DNA of 64,000 nt from Saccharopolyspora hirsuta (GTDB lineage: Bacteria > Actinomycetota > Actinomycetes > Mycobacteriales > Pseudonocardiaceae), in the NCBI RefSeq assembly GCF_008630535.1, contig NZ_VWPH01000005.1, forward strand, positions 310,001 through 374,000. Reading direction: 5' to 3'. How positions within the stretch are numbered: position 1 is the first letter of the stretch; each line of letters begins with the position of its first letter. The translations under genes were made by a program, and so were the position numbers. Under the pieces are notes generated by a model, which saw nothing but the letters and a program-made list of their open reading frames with translations, did no database searches and was not told the origin of the DNA. Shown one piece after another: positions 35,692 through 43,492 of the stretch.

Positions 35692-36659
35692 CAAGCAGCT
35701 CCTCCGGACCAACCGCGCTTGCGGGCCACCACGAACCGCACGACGTCGGCGATCCAGTCCGAATCCGTCCGCAACACCAGGTGCGCGCAGCCCGCGCGGC
35801 GCAGCACCCCCGCGACCTCCTCGCGGTGCGCCGCGGCGGCCGCGGCGAACTCCTTGCGCAGCACCGGGGTGGTGTGCACCTCCCGCTGCTTGCCGGTCTC
35901 CGGGTCCGACAGCAGCACCGTGCCCACGTCGGGCAGCTCCAGGTCGCGCGGGTCCAGCACCTCCACGGCCAGCAGCGAGTGCCGGGCACCCAAGCCGCGC
36001 AGCGCGCGCTGCCAGTCCGTCGGGCCCAGGAAGTCCGAGATCACCACGGCGAGCCCGCGGCGCCGCGGCGGGCGGCGCAGCGACTCCAGCAGCCGGGTGA
36101 GGTCACCGCGCGTGCCCTCCTCGGCCCGGGGGCTCCCGGCGACCTTGCGCAGCAGCGCCCGCGCGTGCGCCGCGCCGCCGCGCGCCGGGAGCCGCACCGG
36201 ACCGGTGCCGTTGTCCAGCACCGCGCCGATCCGGTTGCCCCCGCCGCTGGTCAGGAACACCACCGCGGCCAGCGCCGCGACGGCCAGCTCCCGCTTGTCG
36301 CAGGCCGCCGAACCGAAGTCCAGGCTCGGCGAGAGGTCCATCGCGACCCAGGTCTCCAGCTCCCGGTCGGCGACCGTCTGCCGGATGTGCGGCTCGGCGG
36401 TGCGGGCGGTGACCGCCCAGTCCATCCGCCGGACGTCGTCGCCGGGCTGGTAGACCCGCGCCTCCCCCGGCTCGGTGCCCGGACCGGGCACCAGCCCCAG
36501 GTGGTTGCCCTGCAGCAGGCCGTCCAACCGGCCCCGCACGCTCAGCTCCAGCGACTTCAGCGCCGCTTCCATCCGCCCGGTGTCCAGGGCCGGGGGCGCC
36601 CAGCTCGGGCGGTCCCCGCCCGCGGGTTGAGCGGTTGCCGACACGCCCTGGCTCCTCAC
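35691..36659 (-). CDS. DUF58 domain protein
   Basis: 322 residues with the DUF58 core: GEARVYQPGDDVRRMDWAVTARTAEPHIRQ near 67 (the GxxxxxFRxYxxGDDxRxIDWxxTAR signature) followed by a VWA-like fold with MDLSPSLDFGS near 109. Works as middle member of the MoxR-DUF58-VWA chaperone-like module. The GTG at 36659 overlaps the MoxR stop (GTGA). Cytosolic; no TM segment seen. Confidence 0.9.
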   Translation of the reverse strand: MRSQGVSATAQPAGGDRPSWAPPALDTGRMEAALKSLELSVRGRLDGLLQGNHLGLVPGPGTEPGEARVYQPGDDVRRMDWAVTARTAEPHIRQTVADRELETWVAMDLSPSLDFGSAACDKRELAVAALAAVVFLTSGGGNRIGAVLDNGTGPVRLPARGGAAHARALLRKVAGSPRAEEGTRGDLTRLLESLRRPPRRRGLAVVISDFLGPTDWQRALRGLGARHSLLAVEVLDPRDLELPDVGTVLLSDPETGKQREVHTTPVLRKEFAAAAAAHREEVAGVLRRAGCAHLVLRTDSDWIADVVRFVVARKRGWSGGAA

Positions 36660-37783
36660 TGGTGCGGGTTGGGCGCGTGCTGCGGCTGGCCGTAGCCGCC
36701 GGGGCCGCCGACCGGAGCGGGCGCGGGCGGGCCGGACTGCGGGCGGGCCGAGACCTGCGGCAGCGGCACGGTCTGCAGAACCCGGTTGACGATGTGCTCC
36801 ACCGGGATGCCGTCGGCCAGCGCGTCGTAGGACAGCACCAACCGGTGCCGCAGCACGTCCGGCACCACGTCCACCACGTCCTGCGGCAGCACGTAGTCGC
36901 GGCCGCGCACCAGCGCCAGGGCCCGCGCGGCGGCGATGATGCCCAGGCTCGCGCGCGGCGAGGCGCCGTAGGACACCCAGCCCGCGATGTCGGAGAGCCC
37001 GTGCTCGTTGGGCAGCCGGGTGGCCACCACCAGGCGCACCACGTAGTCGACCAGCGCGTGGTGCACGAACACCGAGGCGGCCACCTTCTGCAGCCGGATC
37101 AGCTCGTCCGGGTTGAGCACCGGGTTCGGTTCGGGGGGCGCGACGCCCATCCGGTAGATGATCTCCCGCTCCTCCTCGGCGGAGGGGTACTCGACCGGGA
37201 GCTTGAACAGGAAGCGGTCGCGCTGCGCCTCCGGCAGCGGGTAGACGCCCTCGTTCTCGATCGGGTTCTGGGTGGCCAGCACCAGGAACGGGGCGGGCAT
37301 CGGGAAGCTCTGGCCGCCGATGGAGACGTGCCGCTCGGCCATCACCTCCAGCAGCGCCGACTGGACCTTGGCCGGGGCGCGGTTGATCTCGTCGGCCAGC
37401 ACGAAGTTGGCCAGCACCGGGCCGAGCTCGACGTCGAAGCGCTCGCTGCCCTGCCGGTAGATGCGGGTGCCGAGGATGTCCGCGGGCACCAGGTCCGGGG
37501 TGAACTGCAGGCGGGAGAAGCTGCCGCCGACGACGCGCGCGAAGGTCTCGACCGCGAGGGTCTTGGCCACGCCGGGCACGCCCTCCAGCAGGATGTGCCC
37601 CTTGGCCAGCAGCCCGGTCAGCACCCGCTCCACGAGCCGGTCCTGGCCGACGATCACCCGCTTGACCTCGAACACGGTGCGCTCCAGCAGCTGCGCATCG
37701 CGCGCCGGGGTGCTCACCTGGTCCGCCGGACGCGCCGCCGCGGCTCCGGCGCCCCCGCTCTCACCGTTGCCGGCCTCGGTCAA
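36656..37783 (-). CDS. moxR: MoxR family AAA+ ATPase
   Basis: 375 residues. Walker A GVPGVAKT is near residue 78, Walker B LADEINRAP near 140, sensor 1 VLATQNPIENEG near 180 and arginine region LPEAQRDRFLFK near 198. The C-terminal lid domain is followed by a Pro/Gly-rich tail (about 345-375). MoxR proteins act as chaperone-like ATPases with VWA partners, both encoded directly downstream with overlapping codons. First gene of the operon; ATG 37783. Confidence 0.93.
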   Translation of the reverse strand: MTEAGNGESGGAGAAAARPADQVSTPARDAQLLERTVFEVKRVIVGQDRLVERVLTGLLAKGHILLEGVPGVAKTLAVETFARVVGGSFSRLQFTPDLVPADILGTRIYRQGSERFDVELGPVLANFVLADEINRAPAKVQSALLEVMAERHVSIGGQSFPMPAPFLVLATQNPIENEGVYPLPEAQRDRFLFKLPVEYPSAEEEREIIYRMGVAPPEPNPVLNPDELIRLQKVAASVFVHHALVDYVVRLVVATRLPNEHGLSDIAGWVSYGASPRASLGIIAAARALALVRGRDYVLPQDVVDVVPDVLRHRLVLSYDALADGIPVEHIVNRVLQTVPLPQVSARPQSGPPAPAPVGGPGGYGQPQHAPNPHQ

Positions 37784-38007
37784 TTCTCCCAGCCTCCTGT
37801 CGTCGATCCGGCCGTTCCCGGCCGATCAAGATCCTGGCACGTCCCCGCCGCACGACCGCGCGGGGGCACTGCGCCGACCCCACCCAACCCCACAGCCGGT
37901 ATGACCCCGGTAAAGCCACCGACCGGGTGGATTAATTTCACTTGGCACTGAACTCATCGATCACATTGACCGAACGAGAGATGTCCCGGCCCGGTCGCAG
38001 GGATCGC

Positions 38008-38580
38008 TCACCCGTTCGCGGCGCGAGCCTCGCGGAGGTCTTCCGGGGTGTCCACATCGGATGCTTCGGACTCGATCGCCGGGACGTGCAGCGGGGCGAG
38101 CGGAGCCAGGACCGCGCGGAGCGGGCGGTTGCGGACTTCGGCGGGCATGGCCTCCCGCAGCGCGGCCGAGCGCCACACCCCCACCAGCCATTGCGGACGG
38201 TCGTCGGAGTCGGTGAGCACTGCCCCAGCGGCTTCCGGGGTTGCGCGCAGTGCGGCCAGCAGCCGGGTGATCGTGTCCGGGGTCAGGTGCGGGTGGTCTC
38301 CGGCGAGCACCGCGACAGCGCGGGTTTCCGCCGGGAGCAGCGCGAGTCCTGCCTTGAGGCCCGCGAGCGGACCGCCGTCCGGCGGGTCCTCCGCCGTCCA
38401 CCGCACCGGCCGGGCCGTGGTGCGCGGCGGTCCGACCACGACCAGCGGATCGGCGGCCGCGACCGCGTCCAGGGTGCGGTCCAGCAGGGTTCGGCCGCCG
38501 ACCGGCAGGAGGACCTTGTCCACCCCGCCCAGGCGACGCGCCCGACCGCCAGCCAGCACCACCGCCGCGAACTCCGCCAC
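38008..38580 (-). CDS. mobA: Molybdenum cofactor guanylyltransferase
   Basis: 190 residues with the MobA/nucleotidyltransferase signature: VVLAGGRARRLGGVDKVLLPVGG from residue 6 (LAGGxxxRxGxxK) and LAGDHPHLTPDTI near 91 with the metal-binding aspartate. Couples GMP to molybdopterin to give MGD, needed for example by the nitrate reductase encoded 5 kb away. GTG 38580 places the glycine-rich loop at the N terminus; the open frame to 39141 overlaps the divergent methyltransferase. Alone in its operon. Confidence 0.87.
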   Translation of the reverse strand: MAEFAAVVLAGGRARRLGGVDKVLLPVGGRTLLDRTLDAVAAADPLVVVGPPRTTARPVRWTAEDPPDGGPLAGLKAGLALLPAETRAVAVLAGDHPHLTPDTITRLLAALRATPEAAGAVLTDSDDRPQWLVGVWRSAALREAMPAEVRNRPLRAVLAPLAPLHVPAIESEASDVDTPEDLREARAANG

Positions 38581-38776
38581 ACCGCGATGCTTCCAGCCGC
38601 CCGCAGCGCCGCACCACCCGGGCCGGAAATTCGGTGGCCGGTTCCGCTCCGGGGCGGCTAACGTCGCCGACCACACGTCCGCACGACCGAAGAGGTGCAT
38701 TCGATGAGGGTCCGGCACGCAGGCGACGACCTGCCCGCACCGAACCACCACCACTCCGGACGTGAAGGAATCAGAA

Positions 38777-39523
38777 GTGGACATCCCACGCGGCTTCACC
38801 ATTCGCGAGAGCAGCCACCGCATCCACAACCCGCTCACCGATGACCAGCTGGCGGTCCTGGGCCGGGCGCTGCACCTGACCCCGGGCACCCGGATCCTCG
38901 ACCTGGCCTGCGGATCGGGCGAGATGCTGTGCACCTGGGCGCGGGAGCACCAGGTCACCGGCACCGGCGTGGACCTCAGCACGGTCTTCCTCGCCAAGGC
39001 CCACGAGCGCGCTGCGGAGCTCGGCGTGGCCGACCAGGTCGCCTTCGTGCACGACGACGCCTCCGGGTACGTCACCGACGAACCCGTCGACGTCGCCGCG
39101 TGCATCGGCGCCACCTGGATCGGCGGCGGGGTGCCCGGCACCGTCGAGCTGCTCCGGCGCAGCGTCCACCCCGGCGGTCTGCTGCTGGTCGGCCACCCCT
39201 ACTGGCGCATCCTGCCGCCGGACCAGGAGACGGTGGCGGGTTGCTACGCCACCAGCGTCGACGAGTACCGGACGTTGCCGGAGCTCCTGGAGGAGTTCGG
39301 GCAGCTCGGCTGCGACGTCGTGGAGATGGTGCTGGCCGACCAGCAGGGCTGGGACCGGTACATCGCCGCCCAGTGGTTGAACATCCGGCGGTGGCTCGAC
39401 GCGAACCCGGACGACGAGCTGGCCCCGGAGATGCGCGCCGAGCTCACCACCGCTCCCGCGCGGCACGCCAGGTACCAGCGGGAGCACCTCGGCTGGGGCG
39501 TGTTCGCCCTGCTGGACCGCTGA
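38777..39523 (+). CDS. Class I SAM-dependent methyltransferase
   Basis: 248 residues from the GTG at 38777, chosen because AAGGA lies seven bases before it; an earlier GTG at 38762 lacks a site. Motif I is RILDLACGSGEMLCTWA near 38, then GTGVDLSTVFLAKA near 63 and HPGGLLLVGHPYW near 137. The IGATWIGGG segment and the C-terminal ARYQREHLGWGVFAL match a family of small-molecule methyltransferases, often annotated cyclopropane-fatty-acyl- or ubiE-like. Substrate unknown. Divergent from mobA, followed by a terminator. Confidence 0.83.
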   Translation: MDIPRGFTIRESSHRIHNPLTDDQLAVLGRALHLTPGTRILDLACGSGEMLCTWAREHQVTGTGVDLSTVFLAKAHERAAELGVADQVAFVHDDASGYVTDEPVDVAACIGATWIGGGVPGTVELLRRSVHPGGLLLVGHPYWRILPPDQETVAGCYATSVDEYRTLPELLEEFGQLGCDVVEMVLADQQGWDRYIAAQWLNIRRWLDANPDDELAPEMRAELTTAPARHARYQREHLGWGVFALLDR

Positions 39524-39546
39524 CCGTTTCCGGACCTGAGCACAGC

Positions 39547-39577
39547 CGGAGGGCCGACCAGCGCGGTCGGCCCTCCG
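39547..39577. terminator. Bidirectional terminator hairpin
   Basis: Perfect 13-base arms (39547-39559 and 39565-39577, CGGAGGGCCGACC and complement) with a five-base loop lie between the convergent methyltransferase (ends 39523) and NlpC/P60 gene (ends 39584). Confidence 0.75.
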
Positions 39578-39583
39578 CCGGGG

Positions 39584-40888
39584 TCAGAGCATGCGGACCG
39601 CGTACGGGGCGATGCCGCCGTAGCGGACCGAGGTCACGCGGACCCGGGAGCCCGAGTACGGGGCCTCCACCATCTTGCCGTTGCCCAGGTAGAGCGCGAC
39701 GTGGTGGATCCGGCCGCCGGTCTGCCAGAACAGCATGTCGCCGCGGCGCATCTGCGACAGCGGCACCCGGCGCCCGGACTGGTACTGGTAGCCGCTGTAG
39801 TGGTCGAGCGAGATGCCCGCACCGGCGAACGCGTAGATCATCAGGCCCGAGCAGTCGAAGCCGATCTTGGCGTAGTCGCCGTAGGAGTCGGCCACTCCCC
39901 CGTCGCGGATGCCCCGGGTCGGCCCGCGCGAGTTGCCGCCGCCCCAGGCGTACTGCACGCCCAGCTGGGACAGCGCCCGGTTGATCACCACCTCGACCGA
40001 CCGGCCGCTGGCCGGGGCGGCGGGCTTGGCCGGGACGCGGGAGCCCTCCGACTGGGTCGCGGCCTGCGCCGCGGCCGCCGCAGCCGCTGCGGCCTCCTCG
40101 CGCTCCTTGGCCGCCAGCCAGTCCTGGTACTGGCCGCGCTGCTCCTCCAGGCCGGACACGTGCGAGCGCGCCTCGGCCAGCTGCGCCTCCACGTCGGACT
40201 TGTCGGCCTCCAACCGCCGGGCCTGATCGGCCTGGGTGTTCTGGGCGGCCACCGCCGCCTGCTCGGCCTGCTCGGCCGCGCGGCGCGCTTCGTCGGCGGC
40301 CCGCCGCTTGGCCTCGGCCTCCTCGAGCGCGGCCCGCGCCAGCGAGTCCTTGTTGACCTTCTCCACGCGGGCGCGTTCCAGGTCGTCCAGGACGTCGAGC
40401 TCGGACCTGCTGATCACGTCCAGGAACAGCGCCCGGTCGAGCACCTCCTGCGGGTTCCGGGAGCCGACGAACGCGGTCGCCGAGCCGATCTGGCTGCCCT
40501 GCCGGTAGCTGCCCGCGACGAACCGGTCCAGCCGCTCGCGGTGCTCCTCGATGCGCCGACCGGCGACGTCGGCCTCGACACCGGCCGCCTCCGCGGCCCG
40601 TCGGGCGTCGTCGTAGGCGCTCTCCGCCCGGTCCAGGTCGACGCGCGCCTTGTTCGCGTCCTCCATCTTGACCTCGACCTGCGCCTGCAGGTCGATCAGC
40701 TTGGCCTCCGCCTCGGCCAGCCGGTTCGCCAGCTCGCCGACCCGCCCGGCCACCTGCTGCGACTTCTCGCGACCGGCCTGGAGCTCGGCATCGCTGGGGT
40801 TCGGCGGCGGTGGCGGCACGGCGGCACCCACCCCCGGTGTCGCCAGCCCGATGGCGACGAGCAGCGCGATGGCGGCGGTTCTCCGCAT
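39584..40888 (-). CDS. NlpC/P60 peptidoglycan endopeptidase, coiled-coil (RipA-like)
   Basis: 434 residues. Signal peptide (MRRTAAIALLVAIGLATPGVGA), then about 230 residues of coiled coil rich in Ala/Glu/Arg (two helical blocks around a central GSYRQGSQIGSATAF segment), then the catalytic NlpC/P60 domain. Cys346 (IGFDCSGLM) is the nucleophile and HHVALYLGN holds the histidine. It cuts the D-Glu/mDAP stem peptide, and the coiled coil likely autoinhibits it or recruits FtsEX-like partners. ATG 40888 follows GGGAAG; a GTG at 40900 with GGAGG upstream is the alternative. Confidence 0.9.
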   Translation of the reverse strand: MRRTAAIALLVAIGLATPGVGAAVPPPPPNPSDAELQAGREKSQQVAGRVGELANRLAEAEAKLIDLQAQVEVKMEDANKARVDLDRAESAYDDARRAAEAAGVEADVAGRRIEEHRERLDRFVAGSYRQGSQIGSATAFVGSRNPQEVLDRALFLDVISRSELDVLDDLERARVEKVNKDSLARAALEEAEAKRRAADEARRAAEQAEQAAVAAQNTQADQARRLEADKSDVEAQLAEARSHVSGLEEQRGQYQDWLAAKEREEAAAAAAAAAQAATQSEGSRVPAKPAAPASGRSVEVVINRALSQLGVQYAWGGGNSRGPTRGIRDGGVADSYGDYAKIGFDCSGLMIYAFAGAGISLDHYSGYQYQSGRRVPLSQMRRGDMLFWQTGGRIHHVALYLGNGKMVEAPYSGSRVRVTSVRYGGIAPYAVRML

Positions 40889-40929
40889 GCTTCGACTTCC
40901 CGGCACGACCGTCACCTCCGCTGTTGCGC

Positions 40930-40960
40930 CCATTCAGCGGTCATACGTTGGACTGAATGG
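40930..40960. promoter_or_regulatory. Inverted repeat in NlpC/P60 leader region
   Basis: CCATTCAG (40930-40937) and CTGAATGG (40953-40960) are perfect 8-base arms around 15 bases, some 40 bases before the NlpC/P60 start. Could be an RNA hairpin in the leader or a protein site. Apart from this I recognise nothing in 40889-41104. Confidence 0.35.
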
Positions 40961-41104
40961 AGTCACACGACGGCCTCGGATCTTGCCACTTTCGTCCCTA
41001 TCGCACCACTGGACCCGATCACGACATGCGTAACATCAACCACACGAGTTACATGATCGTCCGGTGGGTGAGATCGAAGAGCGATCAGCGCGGGTGACGG
41101 CGGC

Positions 41105-41911
41105 TCAGGACCAGGTGCTCGGGTCGCCCCAGGTGCGCAGCGGCCGGGTCGGCTCGGTGAGCGGGGCGGCGACCAGCTCGGGCAGCACCTCGACCAGGGG
41201 TTCGCGCAGGACCGCGGCGGCCAGCTCGTCGTAGGGCGTCGGCTCGGCGTTGCAGATGACCAGCTCGGCACCGGCCTTGACGGCCAGTTCGGCGAGCCCC
41301 GCCGCCGGGTGGACCGTCAGCGAGGTGCCCGCCGCGAGGAACAGGTCGCAGTCGAGCGCGGCGCACTGCGCGGCCCGGATCACATCGGGGTCCAGGGACT
41401 GGCCGAAGGAGATGGTGGCCGACTTCAGGATGCCGCCGCAGGACCGGCAGGGCGGGTCGGCCTCCCCGGCGGCGACCCGCTCCAGGGCCGCGCTCATCGG
41501 GCCGACCGCACCGCAGTCCAGGCACACCACCTGGAAGATCGTGCCGTGCAGCTCCACCACCTGGTCGCGGTCCAGACCGGCGCGCTGGTGCAGCTCGTCG
41601 ATGTTCTGCGTCAACAGCGCCCGGAGCCGCCCGGAGCGGTCCAGGTCGACGAACGCGCGGTGCGCGGCGTTGGGCTCGGCGGTCCAGGCCGGGTGCTCGG
41701 CGCGGCTGCGCCACGCCTGCTCGCGCACCTGCGGGTCGGCGACGTAGCTGTCGATGTCGCTGAGGCGCTGGGCCGCCGGGTTCCTGGTCCACACCCCGTT
41801 GGGGCCGCGGAAGTCGGGGATGCCGGACGCCGTGGACACCCCGGCCCCGGTCAGGGCCGTGATCCGGCGCGCTCCGCCGAACAGCTCTCGGGCCCGCTGC
41901 CGGTCGCCCAT
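41105..41911 (-). CDS. Sir2-family NAD-dependent protein deacylase
   Basis: 268 residues. The NAD-binding signature is ALTGAGVSTASGIPDFRG near 20, TQNIDELHQRAG near 108 with the catalytic His in ELHGTIFQVVC near 126, and four zinc-ligand cysteines (VCLDC, PCRSC). GTSLTVHPAAGL near 210 closes the Rossmann fold. It removes acyl groups from lysines using NAD. It lacks the Y-x-x-R pair expected of desuccinylases as far as I can see, so deacetylase is likelier. ATG 41911; a GTG five codons upstream is possible. Confidence 0.92.
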   Translation of the reverse strand: MGDRQRARELFGGARRITALTGAGVSTASGIPDFRGPNGVWTRNPAAQRLSDIDSYVADPQVREQAWRSRAEHPAWTAEPNAAHRAFVDLDRSGRLRALLTQNIDELHQRAGLDRDQVVELHGTIFQVVCLDCGAVGPMSAALERVAAGEADPPCRSCGGILKSATISFGQSLDPDVIRAAQCAALDCDLFLAAGTSLTVHPAAGLAELAVKAGAELVICNAEPTPYDELAAAVLREPLVEVLPELVAAPLTEPTRPLRTWGDPSTWS

Positions 41912-42028
41912 GCCTCGTCGCACCACGCCTACACGGTCCCACGAACCCCGGGCCCGCTGTGCCCTCGCCCACCGTCTGCCCGCTCACACCGCCCGGACCT
42001 GGCCTTGTGAAGGCCGGTTTGCACTCCG

Positions 42029-42055
42029 GTAACGCCGGGCGAGCCCGGGTGAAAC
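42029..42055 (+). promoter_or_regulatory. GlnR/NnaR-like box upstream of narK
   Basis: GTAAC (42029), CGAGC (42040) and GAAAC (42051) are spaced exactly 11 bases, matching the alternating GTNAC-n6-GAAAC half-site phasing known for GlnR in actinomycetes. It lies about 45 bases before the TTG start of the nitrate transporter, the expected target. The middle half-site is degenerate. Confidence 0.45.
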
Positions 42056-42097
42056 ACCGGGTTCCTACGTTCGGTCCAACCGACGGAAGGAGCCGAG

Positions 42098-43492
42098 TTG
42101 ACCGCGAGAGCACCTGCCCGCAGCGGCCGCTGGATCGAGGGCTGGAACCCCGAGGACGAGCAGTTCTGGGAGTCCACCGGCAGGCGCGTGGCGCGGCGCA
42201 ACCTGATCTTCTCGATCGTCTCGGAGCACATCGGCTTCTCCGTCTGGAGCATCTGGTCGGTGCTGGTCCTGTTCATGTCGCCGGAGATCGGCCTGCCCTT
42301 CACCGCCGCCGAGAAGTTCCTGCTGGTGGTCACCCCGAACCTGGTGGGCGCGGTGCTGCGGCTGCCCTACGCCGCGGCGGTGACCCGCTTCGGCGGCCGC
42401 AACTGGACGATCTTCAGCTCCGCGGTGCTGCTGGTGCCCGCCGCGCTGGCCTGCTACTTCGTGCAGCAGCCGGGCACCCCGCTGTGGGTCTTCCTGCTCA
42501 TCGGCGCCACCGCCGGGGTCGGCGGCGGGAACTTCTCCTCGTCGATGACCAACATCACGATCTTCTTCCCGCAGCGCCACCAGGGCTGGGCGCTGGGGCT
42601 CAACGCCGGCGGCGGCAACCTCGGCGTGGCGGCGGTGCAGGTCGTGGGCCTGCTGGTGATCGCCGCCGCGGGCAGCACCAGCCCGGCCTACGTGGCCGCG
42701 ATCTACCTGCCGCTGATCGTGGTGGCCGCCGTGTGCGCGGCGCTGTTCATGGACAACGTGGACGCGGTGCGGGCGCGGCCCGGCGCGCTGCGCGAGGCGG
42801 CCGCGAACAAGCACACCTGGTGGATCTCGCTGCTCTACATCGGCACGTTCGGCTCGTTCATCGGCTACAGCTTCGCCTTCGGGCTGGTGCTGCAGACCGA
42901 GTTCGACTTCACCCCGCTGCAGGCGGCCAGCTGGACGTTCCTGGGGCCGCTGCTGGGTTCGGTCTCCCGCCCGGTCGGCGGCTGGATGTCCGACCGGCTG
43001 GGCGGCGGCCGGGTGACGCTGTGGGCGTTCGTCGGCATGACCGCGGGGACCGCGGCGCTGCTGCTGGCCTCGTCCCGGGGATCGTTCGCGGGCTACGTCG
43101 CGGCGTTCATCGTGCTGTTCGTGCTGACCGGGATCGGCAACGGCTCGACCTACAAGATGATCCCGGCGATCTTCGCCAAGGAGGCCGAGGACGAGGTGAC
43201 CGACGGCGGCGAGGCGGTGGCCGCCTTCGCCAGGGCCCGCCGGTTGTCCGGCGCGGTCATCGGCATCGCCGGAGCGGTCGGCGCGCTCGGCGGCGTGGGC
43301 ATCAACATGGCGTTCCGCGCCTCCTACGGCAGCGAGGCGGCCAGCGGCGACGCGGCGTTGATGGTGTTCCTCGGCTACTACGTGCTCTGCGTGCTGGTCA
43401 CCTGGGCGGTTTACCTGCGAGGGGCGCTCAAGAGCACTCCGGTTCCGCAGCCCGCGTCGGCGCCGTCGAAGGCGGAGGCCACTCGTGCCTGA
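42098..43492 (+). CDS. narK: Nitrate/nitrite transporter NarK
   Basis: 464-residue MFS protein of the NarK/NasA (NNP) family with about 12 membrane helices. The NNP glycine-rich signatures are visible as GATAGVGGGNFSSSMTNITIFFP near 143 and FVLTGIGNGSTYKMIPAIF near 345. It imports nitrate, probably with protons, or exports nitrite. The start is TTG at 42098, supported by GGAAGGAG seven bases upstream. It is the first gene of the nitrate assimilation set and overlaps nasA by eight bases, so the two are translationally linked. Confidence 0.93.
   Translation: MTARAPARSGRWIEGWNPEDEQFWESTGRRVARRNLIFSIVSEHIGFSVWSIWSVLVLFMSPEIGLPFTAAEKFLLVVTPNLVGAVLRLPYAAAVTRFGGRNWTIFSSAVLLVPAALACYFVQQPGTPLWVFLLIGATAGVGGGNFSSSMTNITIFFPQRHQGWALGLNAGGGNLGVAAVQVVGLLVIAAAGSTSPAYVAAIYLPLIVVAAVCAALFMDNVDAVRARPGALREAAANKHTWWISLLYIGTFGSFIGYSFAFGLVLQTEFDFTPLQAASWTFLGPLLGSVSRPVGGWMSDRLGGGRVTLWAFVGMTAGTAALLLASSRGSFAGYVAAFIVLFVLTGIGNGSTYKMIPAIFAKEAEDEVTDGGEAVAAFARARRLSGAVIGIAGAVGALGGVGINMAFRASYGSEAASGDAALMVFLGYYVLCVLVTWAVYLRGALKSTPVPQPASAPSKAEATRA

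Noticed and set aside
40889..41104. Possible c-di-AMP (ydaO) riboswitch before the NlpC/P60 gene.
   Set aside because: Looked for the conserved ydaO core and could not align it; only a simple inverted repeat is certain.
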